Shown piece after piece: positions 1-7,583 of a stretch of DNA of 24,402 nucleotides (position 1 is its first letter; each line of letters begins with the position of its first letter). Both the position numbers and the translations under genes were made by a program. The notes under the pieces are model-generated. The model did not search any database. It had not been told where the DNA came from and saw only the letters and a program-made list of their open reading frames with translations. Source of the stretch: JAGVXD01 sp964554415 (GTDB lineage: Archaea > Nanobdellota > Nanobdellia > Pacearchaeales > GW2011-AR1); assembly GCA_964554415.1 (NCBI GenBank), contig CAZKON010000014.1, positions 1 to 24,402 of the forward strand. Reading direction: 5' to 3'.

Positions 1-54
1 GATTCCCTATCTATCGAACAACTAAAGAACTACGAATATTAAAGTTATTCGATA
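1..54. repeat. Left copy of a 54-nt element with inverted arms
   Basis: This stretch aligns without gaps to 18725-18778, same orientation, with only seven mismatches. It contains an inverted repeat (arms 12-22 and 44-54, TATCGAACAAC / GTTATTCGATA, one mismatch). Arm positions 14 and 52 differ from the right copy in a compensatory way (T/A here, G/C there), so pairing is conserved. The copy is cut by the window start, so the second upstream hairpin seen at the right copy cannot be checked. It could be a recombination site, a mobile-element end or a structured RNA; the sequence does not decide. Confidence 0.6.
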
Positions 55-59
55 TCAAA

Positions 60-355
60 AAAACGATGCGCCACCCCACCTTAAAAAGTGGGGTTTGAAT
101 AGGTGCTCGTTTCATCAGGAATTCTGTGAATTCCTGAGTGCCATCGAGAATGCGAACGCAGAGCATTCTCGAGGTTTGGATGCAGGAAATTCCTTGGATT
201 CCGGAATTTCCTGACCAGAGACCTCAAGGATTTACCAATCCTTGACGGCAGTCAGGAATCAGTGATTCCTGATGATTGCGCAATCCCTGCAATTCTCTGT
301 GCTCAAGGAACAACTCCACCTTAAAAGGTGGAGTTTTCGTCAAGTTCCTTGACAT
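60..355. other. Non-coding array of at least seven hairpins
   Basis: No gene is visible here. Perfect or near-perfect hairpins follow one another: 74-93 (CCCCAC stem), 115-137 (TCAGGAATTC), 144-172 (TCGAGAATGC), 183-213 (CAGGAAATTCC), 224-245 (TCAAGGATT), 252-272 (TCAGGAATC), and a nested pair at 303-352 (outer TCAAGGAAC, inner AACTCCACCTT). A 12-nt palindrome lies at 274-285. The first and last hairpins share a CCACCTTAAAA-type core, so they may mark the two ends of one unit. Either a folded RNA or a transposon-derived palindromic element would explain this. Confidence 0.6.
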
Positions 356-402
356 AAGAAAACAATGATTTTCCTGTATGAACATGAATACTGCTGGACA
401 GA

Positions 403-412
403 TTTATAAATA
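403..412 (+). promoter_or_regulatory. TATA box for the TatD gene
   Basis: TTTATAAATA is centred about 24 nt before ATG 432, the spacing expected for an archaeal leaderless transcript. It lies inside the longer open frame that begins at 378, which argues for the 432 start. Confidence 0.6.
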
Positions 413-431
413 TACAACGCATCAGGGAACT

Positions 432-1187
432 ATGTTTGTAGATGTCCATTGTCATCTTGACCTTTGTGAAAAAGAAGGCGAATTGTGCGGTTTTATTGAG
501 CGGGCGCGGAACTCTGGTGTGAAAGTGATGATAGCACAAGGCGTTAATCCTGAATCTAATCGTAGAGTTCTTGTGCTATCCAAACAAACAAAAGAAATAC
601 GAGCAGCTCTTGGTTTGTACCCTATAGATGCTCTTGCTTTAACTGAACAAATAATTGATAAAGAGGTGGATTTCATACGAGAGAAGCGGAAAGAAATCAG
701 CGCGATTGGTGAGGTCGGATTAGATTTTAAAGAAGACGAAAAAGAGCACAGCAGGCAGGAGTACATTTTTAAAAAAATAACTGCATTGGCGCTTGAGCTC
801 GAAAAGCCGCTTATCGCACACTCGCGCAAAGCTGAAGCGCGATGTATCGAACTTTTAGAGAAAGCTGAAGCGAAGAACGTCATAATGCACTGCTTCTCTG
901 GAAAATGGAAACTGGTTGAGCGCATTATTGCAAATGGATGGTTCGTGACTATTCCTACATCTGTGAACAGCAGTGAGCACTTTCAACGCATCGCGCGAGA
1001 GATACCTTTGAAAAACCTTTTCTGTGAAACTGATGCTCCTTATCTGCATCCTGATAAGAAATGGCCAAATGAACCTGCATTAGTTGTGAGAGCGTATCAG
1101 AAGCTTGCTGAAATTAAAGGCATACCACTTGAAGATGTAGAGAATGTGCTTGCGAGGAATTATGAGAAGGTGTTTGGGAAAGTTTGA
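432..1187 (+). CDS. tatD: TatD-family metal-dependent hydrolase (putative DNase)
   Basis: A 251-residue TIM-barrel metal-dependent hydrolase of the TatD family, which are metal-dependent nucleases or phosphoesterases acting on DNA ends. Family motifs are visible in order: HCHLDLC at the N-terminus (metal-binding HxH), IGEVGLDF (Glu ligand), a central HSRKAEARCIELL block, MHCFSGK, and CETDAPYL near the C-terminus (Asp ligand). The length is typical of the family. The frame is open from ATG 378, but the TATA box at 403-412 and the match of MFVDVHCH to the usual family start favour ATG 432. The 3' end overlaps the convergent small gene at 1114-1461. The substrate cannot be read from sequence. 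Confidence 0.9.
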   Translation: MFVDVHCHLDLCEKEGELCGFIERARNSGVKVMIAQGVNPESNRRVLVLSKQTKEIRAALGLYPIDALALTEQIIDKEVDFIREKRKEISAIGEVGLDFKEDEKEHSRQEYIFKKITALALELEKPLIAHSRKAEARCIELLEKAEAKNVIMHCFSGKWKLVERIIANGWFVTIPTSVNSSEHFQRIAREIPLKNLFCETDAPYLHPDKKWPNEPALVVRAYQKLAEIKGIPLEDVENVLARNYEKVFGKV

Positions 1188-1461
1188 TTATTACAAAATT
1201 GCGGCGGTGTTGACTGAAAGCGCGCTCAAATTCTGCTTTTTCTTCATTAGAAACAACGTATTCTGTACGGAACTCTGGGTGTGTGAATTCACTGCCTCTC
1301 TGCCCTGAAAGATGCAAGTCGTAGAAAAACTGGTAGGGAACGTGCCAAGGCTGATCGTATGCCCACCAAGAAGCCAGACTACCTGCAGCCAGTGTTCCTA
1401 TTAAGGTGTTTCTTCCAAATTTCCTTCTCGAGATTTTCTTCTGCTGTTCTTTGCCTGCCAT
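1114..1461 (-). CDS. Small Tat-signal protein of unknown function
   Basis: A 115-residue protein. Its N-terminus is basic and carries SRRKFGR followed by a hydrophobic stretch (TLIGTLAAGSLASWW), a good twin-arginine export signal, so the mature part should be folded before export. The remainder is short, aromatic-rich and not recognised. A minus-strand TATA box at 1483-1492 lies about 26 nt before the start, supporting a real leaderless gene. The last 74 nt overlap the end of the convergent TatD gene, so the C-terminal 25 residues are antisense to coding sequence and look less protein-like; a missed earlier end or frameshift is possible. Confidence 0.6.
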   Translation of the reverse strand: MAGKEQQKKISRRKFGRNTLIGTLAAGSLASWWAYDQPWHVPYQFFYDLHLSGQRGSEFTHPEFRTEYVVSNEEKAEFERAFSQHRRNFVIIKLSQTPSHNSSQAHSLHLQVVCL

Positions 1462-1482
1462 GGAAATGCGGCTTATTGTGAT

Positions 1483-1492
1483 GTTATAAAAC
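1483..1492 (-). promoter_or_regulatory. TATA box for the Tat-signal protein gene
   Basis: The minus strand reads GTTTTATAAC, centred 26-27 nt upstream of the ATG whose first base is 1461. Confidence 0.55.
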
Positions 1493-1543
1493 TATCTTTT
1501 TCAGTGGCTTGTTGCTCAATTGACGGAAACGGACTTCATTATC

Positions 1544-1570
1544 GGAGAGATATTGCGTGGAGAGATATTG
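1544..1570 (+). repeat. Tandem 12-nt direct repeat, 15-nt period
   Basis: GGAGAGATATTG occurs at 1544-1555 and again at 1559-1570, separated by CGT. It lies in the 205-nt gap between two divergent genes and could be a regulator-binding site or chance. Confidence 0.4.
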
Positions 1571-1636
1571 AACGCTTGTGCGAGAAGCGAGGCTTTTTAT
1601 TCATAAAGCTTAACATTCTGTGGGATTTGTGCAAAC

Positions 1637-1645
1637 TTATTTAAA
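1637..1645 (+). promoter_or_regulatory. TATA box for the 1667 gene
   Basis: TTATTTAAA-type box centred about 26 nt before ATG 1667. Confidence 0.5.
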
Positions 1646-1666
1646 TCATGTTTCTGTCAAAAGAAC

Positions 1667-2149
1667 ATGAGTAAGAAAGGAGTGATTATACTTGTTATTA
1701 TTGTCGTGCTGCTTGGTATAGCTGTTTATGTCTTTTCTCCATTTATTATGTCTGGAAGAAACAATGCCTACTCTGCTAACATACCCGAAGTAAAAATTAC
1801 TTATGATAATTTTGAGGAACAACTGATGCGGCAATCACTCGTGCAGGATATTCCTGAAAATGGAGCCATGGTGCTGCGTTTTTACAATTACAATTCTGGA
1901 GCGCAGGTGTGGGAAAACTCATATATATTAAGGAAGGGAAATGTGCAAAAAGGAACTCTTGAAGAGGTAGATATAGCAATTTCAATGCACGGTAAATATC
2001 TTGAGACATTGACGAATAAAAACCTGTGCGCGACAATTATCAGTGCAAAGGAAAGTGGAGATGTTGCTGTTGAGACAAGTTTGAGCCAAGCTAGTCTAGC
2101 GTGGAAGTATCGCTCTATGCTGCGATATAAAGAATGTCTCGGGATTTAA
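1667..2149 (+). CDS. Membrane-anchored protein of unknown function
   Basis: A 160-residue protein. After a short basic N-terminus (MSKKG) comes one strong hydrophobic helix at about residues 5-27 (VIILVIIVVLLGIAVYVFSP), either an uncleaved signal anchor or a signal peptide. The remaining 130 residues are soluble-looking, presumably outside the cell, and not recognised. It is the first of three small membrane or exported proteins leading up to the subtilase; each has its own TATA-like box, so they are probably not one transcript. The start is supported by the box at 1637-1645. Confidence 0.75.
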   Translation: MSKKGVIILVIIVVLLGIAVYVFSPFIMSGRNNAYSANIPEVKITYDNFEEQLMRQSLVQDIPENGAMVLRFYNYNSGAQVWENSYILRKGNVQKGTLEEVDIAISMHGKYLETLTNKNLCATIISAKESGDVAVETSLSQASLAWKYRSMLRYKECLGI

Positions 2150-2161
2150 TCGGAGCAAAGA

Positions 2162-2168
2162 TTAAATA
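2162..2168 (+). promoter_or_regulatory. TATA box for the 2190 gene
   Basis: TTAAATA centred 25 nt before ATG 2190, 13 nt after the previous stop codon. Confidence 0.5.
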
Positions 2169-2189
2169 CTCTTCTTTACTTTAATATTA

Positions 2190-2405
2190 ATGAGAGGTAT
2201 GAACTCAAAAGGCGGATTTGCAGGTCTTGCAGTTGTTTTTGCAGCTATGTTTGTCTGGATTGTTATTGTGACTCTCTGGTATCACCCTGCATCGCTTCTT
2301 GATCTAACTGATCAGACTAATATGTTTATCACTTTGTGGTGGACTGCAATCTGCGGCATCTGCGTGTTCATCGGCTTACGTATGGAAAAGAGCCGTGAGA
2401 TATAG
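2190..2405 (+). CDS. Small two-helix membrane protein
   Basis: A 71-residue protein with two hydrophobic segments, about residues 9-30 (GFAGLAVVFAAMFVWIVIVT) and 46-63 (MFITLWWTAICGICVFIG), joined by a short polar loop and ending in a charged tail (RMEKSREI). No family is recognised. ATG 2199 (fourth codon) is an alternative start, but the TATA box at 2162-2168 fits ATG 2190 better. Confidence 0.65.
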   Translation: MRGMNSKGGFAGLAVVFAAMFVWIVIVTLWYHPASLLDLTDQTNMFITLWWTAICGICVFIGLRMEKSREI

Positions 2406-2416
2406 TTCCACGACAT

Positions 2417-2426
2417 TCTTAAATAC
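2417..2426 (+). promoter_or_regulatory. TATA box for the 2447 gene
   Basis: TCTTAAATAC centred about 25 nt before ATG 2447. The downstream subtilase overlaps that gene, so the box probably serves both. Confidence 0.5.
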
Positions 2427-2446
2427 TCTTCAATTCTTTATTCAGC

Positions 2447-2776
2447 ATGCAAAAAAATATGGTATATGTTGGACTGGTAGTTTTTATCCTTATCATTATT
2501 GTCATTACATTATCTGGCCAAAAGGAAGTAAGCGAGACAAAACTCTCTGCTCAAGAAAACACTACAATCACTGAACAAAGTCTTTCTTCTTCGTGCACTG
2601 CTGATGTGGAGTGCGTGGCTGCTTCCTGCTGCCATGCACGTTCTTGTGTTTCTGTTTCTGAAAAACCTGTGTGCAGTGGGATTCGCTGCACACAATCCTG
2701 TGAGCCAGGCACGCTTGACTGCGGACAGGCGCGCTGTGGTTGTGTTGAGAATAAATGTGTGATGGTGAAGGAATGA
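2447..2776 (+). CDS. Exported Cys-rich protein
   Basis: A 109-residue protein with an N-terminal hydrophobic helix (about residues 6-23, VYVGLVVFILIIIVITLS), a polar linker and a C-terminal half holding twelve cysteines, including an adjacent CC pair (SCCHA) and a CGC. The density and spacing suggest a small disulphide-stabilised or metal-binding module outside the cell, comparable to the Cys-cluster domains of small archaeal exported proteins; no exact family is claimed. Its TGA stop overlaps the subtilase ATG (ATGA), so the two are probably translationally coupled. Confidence 0.7.
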   Translation: MQKNMVYVGLVVFILIIIVITLSGQKEVSETKLSAQENTTITEQSLSSSCTADVECVAASCCHARSCVSVSEKPVCSGIRCTQSCEPGTLDCGQARCGCVENKCVMVKE

Positions 2777-5700
2777 GGATTCTCATCATATCATTTGCTG
2801 TCATGAGTTTTATAACATTTCTTTCACTTGCTATTATAAGCGGAGTTGAATATAGGACAGTTTCATCAGAAGTACTTAAAAAAGCTAACGATGAGGGAAG
2901 TGTAAGAGTGTATGTAATTCTTAAAGAACCGCCGCATATCAGCAACTTGAGGTCTGTAGATGTGCTGAGCCTTGTGGAATCCCGGCAGAGCTCAGTTATT
3001 GCACAAACAAATCCGATGCAATTGCGGTTACAAACAAATGGAAACTTTTTTGCAGATTTAAGCGAGGAGGATATTAGAAAACTAAGCAATGATGCCCGTG
3101 TTGCCCGTATTGAGCTTGAACAAGTAAGACACGTTTTTCTTCAGGATTCTGTTCTGCAGAGCAATGCTACACTAACACACTCCCTTGTTGAAAACAACCT
3201 TAATCTTACAGGAGTAGGACAGACTGTATGCATTATAGATACTGGAGCCAATTATACGCATCCTGACCTCGGCGGTTGTTTTGGTAATAACAATGCCTCT
3301 TCAACATGTAAAGTCCTTGGAGGATATGACTTCGCTAACTCTGACAGCGACCCGTACGACGATAATGGGCATGGCATGCATGTCGCGGGCATTGTTGCTG
3401 CAAATGGGAGTATTAAGGGTGTTGCTCCCGGAGCTAAACTGATTGTAATTAAGGCATGCAATGCTGGAGGAACATGCGCAGATAGTGATATTTCCGCGGG
3501 CATTGGTTGGTGTGTGGGTAATGCATCGGCATATAACATAAGTGTTATTAGTATGAGTTTAGGAAGTAATCTAAGCACTATATATTGCAACAATGACCCG
3601 CTTGCGCCAGATATTCAAAATGCTATCGCGAAAAATATATCTGTAGTTATTGCAACTGGAAATGGTAGAGATAATAATGGTATAGGAAACTCTACTGCAA
3701 TAGCATTTCCATCATGCGTAGAAAATGTAACTGCTGTAGGGGCAGTGAACAAGCAAGATGCAATTACCAGTTACTCAAACCAATTTTCCATCATGCGTCT
3801 TCTTGCTCCCGGCGGCGTCTCTACTAACAGTGCAACAAAAATAAATTCAACGTGTATCTCTGGCGATTCTGCAAGCGGGTATTGCGGCAAGCAGGGAACA
3901 TCAATGGCCGCGCCGCATGCGGCCGGAGCAATTGCGATAATCCGCGAATATTTGAATTTGTCTAATCAAAAGAAAACGCCTCAGCAAATTGAAGCAGTCC
4001 TAAACAACACTGGCAAACGCATAACTGACAGCAATACTGGCATCAACTACTCGCGCATTAATATCTATAGTGCAATCATCTCTCTTGATGTGACTGCACC
4101 CAATATTACGTTAACAAGTCCTGCGAATGCTACCTCTTCATTAAACGTAAATCAGACATTCAGATGCAACGCCACAGATTTGTCCCTGCGCAACGTGACT
4201 CTCTTTGTCTGGAATTCATCTTCAAGTATTATCAACCAGAGCGTGCGTACAATTTCCGGCAGCAATAATGCTGCTGAATTTAACGCCACTAATCTTACAA
4301 GAGGCACGCACCAGTGGAACTGTTTGTTTAGTGATGAGAATAATAATGCGGCGTTTGCAGCGTCTAATCGAACAATCACTGTTGCGGACTTAACTACCAC
4401 ACTAGCTGCTCCTGCCAGCGGATTAATAATCTCGTCAAACCAAACTCTTTCGTGCAACGCAACTACGACTGCGACATTAAGTAACAGCACACTTTATGTC
4501 TGGAACAGCACAGGAGCGCTGATTAATACTACTGTACAAAATATAAGCGGCACAGTAAACACGACGAACTTCAGTTATAATTTCCTAAGCGAAGAAGTGC
4601 ACTCGTGGAACTGTCTTTTTGTTACCATCACAAGCTTAGAGCAGTTTGCAAACACTAATTTCACTGTCACGTATGATGTGACTCGTCCAAGAGTAAACAT
4701 CACGACTCCTGCAAACAACAGCTGGCAAAATAAGGGGAATCTAAATGTTACTTTGAATGAAAATGGAAGCTGCCTTGCCAGTTTCACAGGAGGTGTAACA
4801 AATATCACATTAAGCAGTAATGACAACCGCATCTTCAATGCGACTAATATAACCCTTACACATGGTACAAGCTACAATGCATCATATTACTGCAACGACA
4901 GCGCAGGAAACTTTAATAGAAGTACAGTTCAATCATTCACAGCTGACCTTACTGGAGCTAATGTAACATTGCTTGCGCCGAACAATTCACACAATTTAAC
5001 GGCAAGTTCTACTAATTTTGTGTTTAACTATAGTATTGTTGATGAGATAAACATCAGCTCGTGCTCCCTTATCCTAAACGGAGCAGTGAACCTGACAAAT
5101 AGTAGTATTACTAACATCAGCGCAAATCATAGCTTCACTCAAACATTGAGCGCGGCGGCTTATACATGGATAGTGAACTGTACTGACGAAGCTGGAAACA
5201 TTGGCAACAGCAGTGCGCGGACCATCACTCTCAGCGCGCCTGCAAGCGACAGCGGGAGTAGCAGCAGTGGGGGAGGAGGTGGAGGAGGCGGAGGGGCGGC
5301 AGTTATTACTAGCACTACCTACCGCCCAACGCTCAGCGATGCACAACAGGGATACACAAGACCTCTGAAACCCAGCGACAGCATTAAAGTCTCTATTCCC
5401 TCTGTTCCTAGCGCAGTTACAGGAAGTGGAACCGGCGCAGGTAGCGGCGTGGTGAACACGACAGAGCATACAGTCACTGTTGATAACGTAACTGCCACGA
5501 GCGCATACATCACTGTGCGCAGTAATCCAATAAAGATTGTTCTGAATGTGGGCCAGAGCGCAAAGCTTAACTTTACTTCTGCAATGTACTATGATTTGTT
5601 TGTCAAGCTTGAGAACATCGTTGGCACGAGCGCAAATGTTACTATTAGAGTAATATCTGAACTTATTCCTGCTTCGGATAGTTCTTCAATATCATCTTTT

Positions 5701-5919
5701 ATTACAAACAGGACAAACAATGCTACGATGCAAGACAATGAAAATGCAACATCTTCCGGACAGGGAGACAGTGGCAAGAAAAGTAAGCGAGTTTGGATTA
5801 TAATTATAATAATATTAATAATTCTCGGAATTATCGCAGCTATCAGCATATATCTTTTCAAGTATTGGCGCGGACTTGAGAAGAAAACAGGTAATTCTGA
5901 GAAAGATGAAAGTCATTAA
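2773..5919 (+). CDS. Membrane-anchored subtilisin-like serine protease with PGF-pre-PGF-type domain
   Basis: A large S8-family protease of 1048 residues, displayed on the cell surface. From the N-terminus: signal peptide or anchor (MRILIISFAVMSFITFLSLAII), an inhibitor-like propeptide region (VRVYVILKEPPH onwards), and a catalytic domain with the full triad: Asp156 in IIDTGA, His200 in NGHGMHVAG, Ser377 in GTSMAAPHAAGA. Then follow three or four Asn/Thr/Ser-rich beta-sandwich repeats with many N-glycosylation sequons, a glycine run (GGGGGGGGG), a PGF-pre-PGF-like domain (GYTRPLKPSDSIKV to AKLNFTSAMYYDLFVKL) and a C-terminal helix with a basic stop-transfer (VWIIIIIILIILGIIAAISIYLFKYWR). The open frame begins at 2755, but ATG 2773 overlaps the previous stop and directly precedes the signal sequence. 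The substrate is unknown; surface-protein maturation or nutrition are possible roles. Confidence 0.9.
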   Translation: MRILIISFAVMSFITFLSLAIISGVEYRTVSSEVLKKANDEGSVRVYVILKEPPHISNLRSVDVLSLVESRQSSVIAQTNPMQLRLQTNGNFFADLSEEDIRKLSNDARVARIELEQVRHVFLQDSVLQSNATLTHSLVENNLNLTGVGQTVCIIDTGANYTHPDLGGCFGNNNASSTCKVLGGYDFANSDSDPYDDNGHGMHVAGIVAANGSIKGVAPGAKLIVIKACNAGGTCADSDISAGIGWCVGNASAYNISVISMSLGSNLSTIYCNNDPLAPDIQNAIAKNISVVIATGNGRDNNGIGNSTAIAFPSCVENVTAVGAVNKQDAITSYSNQFSIMRLLAPGGVSTNSATKINSTCISGDSASGYCGKQGTSMAAPHAAGAIAIIREYLNLSNQKKTPQQIEAVLNNTGKRITDSNTGINYSRINIYSAIISLDVTAPNITLTSPANATSSLNVNQTFRCNATDLSLRNVTLFVWNSSSSIINQSVRTISGSNNAAEFNATNLTRGTHQWNCLFSDENNNAAFAASNRTITVADLTTTLAAPASGLIISSNQTLSCNATTTATLSNSTLYVWNSTGALINTTVQNISGTVNTTNFSYNFLSEEVHSWNCLFVTITSLEQFANTNFTVTYDVTRPRVNITTPANNSWQNKGNLNVTLNENGSCLASFTGGVTNITLSSNDNRIFNATNITLTHGTSYNASYYCNDSAGNFNRSTVQSFTADLTGANVTLLAPNNSHNLTASSTNFVFNYSIVDEINISSCSLILNGAVNLTNSSITNISANHSFTQTLSAAAYTWIVNCTDEAGNIGNSSARTITLSAPASDSGSSSSGGGGGGGGGAAVITSTTYRPTLSDAQQGYTRPLKPSDSIKVSIPSVPSAVTGSGTGAGSGVVNTTEHTVTVDNVTATSAYITVRSNPIKIVLNVGQSAKLNFTSAMYYDLFVKLENIVGTSANVTIRVISELIPASDSSSISSFITNRTNNATMQDNENATSSGQGDSGKKSKRVWIIIIIILIILGIIAAISIYLFKYWRGLEKKTGNSEKDESH

Positions 5920-6183
5920 GGAAAGTGTCTAAGTAAAAATATGCGCATGAAAACCTCAAGAATGCTTTGCTTTTGCATTCTTGAAGGCCTTGACAAACAG
6001 AGGTTTTCTCAGTGCCAGAAAGGTAAGATGCGGGGAGAAGACTCTAGACGGGTTGTGGCATCTTGGCGTGATAAATGGCGACCTTCAAGCTGAAAATGGC
6101 AAATCGAAGGTTTTTTAAAGTTCAATCCATACTTATTTGTAATATACTCCCCGGTATGGTCCTCGGGCAATGCCGGGCAGATT
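5920..6183. other. Structured non-coding interval, candidate RNA or terminators
   Basis: No gene is seen. Stems visible: nested pair GAAAACCTC (5949-5957) with GAGGTTTTC (6000-6008), containing TCAAGAATGC (5956-5965) with GCATTCTTGA (5975-5984); AAGATGC with GCATCTT around 6026-6065; ACCTTC with GAAGGT followed by T6 around 6080-6117, resembling a terminator; and CCCGGTAT with ATGCCGGG around 6150-6178 between the two convergent genes. The TCAAG/CTTGA stem resembles the hairpins at 60-355 and 17486-17533. Confidence 0.4.
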
Positions 6184-6726
6184 TTATACTATTTCTTTAA
6201 GAATCTCATTCATACAAATCGATGCGTCTGAAGTCTTCTTTAACGTTGTTGATGAGCTTCTGATAAAGTAAGCATTTTCAACTTTCTTGCCGAGCTTTTT
6301 GACTTTCTGGATTGCTGGAACAAAGTCCTCATCGCCACTTACGATAATTGCAGTATCATAGAGATTCTCATACGCTCCACTTACCAAGTCAATAGCAAGA
6401 TATACATCATCTCCCTTAACTTCAAAGCCGAAACTTCCATCTGCTTTCTTGAACTTTTTTCTTCGGCACAAGATTACGTCGAATCCTGGTAATTTCTTTA
6501 AAATATCGAAGAATCTTTGTTGCTCCCAATATTTTTTCTTGTCAATGCTGATGTCTAACGGAGCATTGTAATAAAAAACAGAGATCAGCAATCTTTCTTT
6601 TCTTAAGACATTCACAAGTTTTTGATAATCTATTTTTTCAACATGAATGGCTCTTAAACTATGATATAAATTGCTCCCGTCAATAAAGATTGAAACGCGC
6701 TCTCCAACCTTTTTGTCTTCCCCCAT
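6184..6726 (-). CDS. NYN-domain (PIN-like, LabA/DUF88-type) putative nuclease
   Basis: A 180-residue protein with the NYN/LabA pattern: FIDGSNLYHS near the N-terminus (Asp16, Asn19), KGDDVYLAIDLV in the middle (Asp107, Asp113), and VSGDEDFVPAIQKVKKLGKKVE (Asp132, Asp134). These acidic residues form the metal site of PIN-like RNases; NYN proteins generally act on RNA. The open frame extends to a TTG at 6738, but ATG 6726 fits the minus-strand TATA box at 6748-6756 and the start of the domain. It is divergent from the methyltransferase gene and shows no operon partner. The RNA target is not deducible. Confidence 0.85.
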   Translation of the reverse strand: MGEDKKVGERVSIFIDGSNLYHSLRAIHVEKIDYQKLVNVLRKERLLISVFYYNAPLDISIDKKKYWEQQRFFDILKKLPGFDVILCRRKKFKKADGSFGFEVKGDDVYLAIDLVSGAYENLYDTAIIVSGDEDFVPAIQKVKKLGKKVENAYFIRSSSTTLKKTSDASICMNEILKEIV

Positions 6727-6747
6727 ATTTTTATACAAGTATGCATT

Positions 6748-6756
6748 CTTTATAAT
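6748..6756 (-). promoter_or_regulatory. TATA box for the NYN gene
   Basis: The minus strand reads AATTATAAAG, about 26 nt upstream of the ATG beginning at 6726. This decides between the TTG at 6738 and the ATG at 6726. Confidence 0.5.
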
Positions 6757-6833
6757 TCCTTAGATTGTGTTGGAAAGAATGATACCGCAACAAGTACCCA
6801 AACAAATAAAAGTAGATTAATTCTAATAAAAAT

Positions 6834-7508
6834 ATGAAAAAATCCATGGAAGTTTTTGGTCAAGCATTACTAGATTTCTCAAGAGGAGATAATGAAAAGT
6901 TTTATCTCCAAGACTCTAGAGGTAAGAGATCAGAACAAAGGCTAAGCAAATACTTCAGAAATTACAAAGAGTTTACAAAGCTTGAGAGAGAAATAATTTC
7001 TCTATCGAGAGGCGAAATTTTGGATGTAGGGTGTGGAACAGGGCAGTACGTATCCTACCTAATGAAAAAAGGAAATGTTTTGGGAATAGACATATCTTCT
7101 AAAGCAATACAGGTAGCAAAAGAAAAATATAAACTAAGAAATGTGAAAGTTGCAGATATTTTCAATTTTAAGTCGACAAAGAAATTTGATACTATTGTTT
7201 TATTAGAAAACAATTTAGGAATGGCTCAAACTATTCCAAGAACAAAGAAATTGCTAAAAATCTTATTAAACCATCTAAAAACAAATGGAAAGATATTGAC
7301 TGATGCTCATGAAGTGGATGGTAAAAATCATGATACTGTGTTCAATGGAGAATTAAGACCAGTGTGGAAGAACAAAATAGGTGATAAATTTATATGGATT
7401 AACTTTAATTCTGGTTACTTGAAGAAATTATGTGAAGAGATGGGTTTAAATCTAAAAGTAATTGGCAGGAATAACACCAGTTATCTAGCGAAGATCACTA
7501 AAAAATGA
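6834..7508 (+). CDS. Class I SAM-dependent methyltransferase
   Basis: A 224-residue Rossmann-fold methyltransferase. Motif I is clear (ILDVGCGTGQY, about residues 62-72), followed by the acidic end of beta-2 (VLGIDISSKAIQVAK) and a post-I region (VKVADIFNFKSTKKFDTIVLLENNLG). The last third (DAHEVDGKNHDTVFNGELRP onwards) is the variable substrate region. Substrate class is not recognisable; small-molecule and macromolecule acceptors are both possible. It stands alone between a divergent NYN gene and the recombinase, and is more AT-rich in codon choice than the DGR targets. Confidence 0.85.
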   Translation: MKKSMEVFGQALLDFSRGDNEKFYLQDSRGKRSEQRLSKYFRNYKEFTKLEREIISLSRGEILDVGCGTGQYVSYLMKKGNVLGIDISSKAIQVAKEKYKLRNVKVADIFNFKSTKKFDTIVLLENNLGMAQTIPRTKKLLKILLNHLKTNGKILTDAHEVDGKNHDTVFNGELRPVWKNKIGDKFIWINFNSGYLKKLCEEMGLNLKVIGRNNTSYLAKITKK

Positions 7509-7551
7509 AGATTCATCTGTCACCAACTTGTGACATTTTCCGACGACAAGA

Positions 7552-7560
7552 TTTATAAAG
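7552..7560 (+). promoter_or_regulatory. TATA box for the recombinase gene
   Basis: TTTATAAAG centred about 27 nt before ATG 7584 and only about 16 nt before ATG 7572. It lies inside the longer open frame from 7530, which makes 7530 an unlikely start. Confidence 0.5.
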
Positions 7561-7583
7561 TATCTCCAGCCATGACTGGACAC

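Noticed and set aside
60..355. CRISPR array
   Set aside because: The repeated words are hairpin arms, not regularly spaced direct repeats with unique spacers, and no cas gene is present.
4152..5861. Antisense ORFs opposite the subtilase
   Set aside because: They mirror low-complexity Asn/Thr/Ser codons of the sense gene, have no promoters and no recognisable domains.
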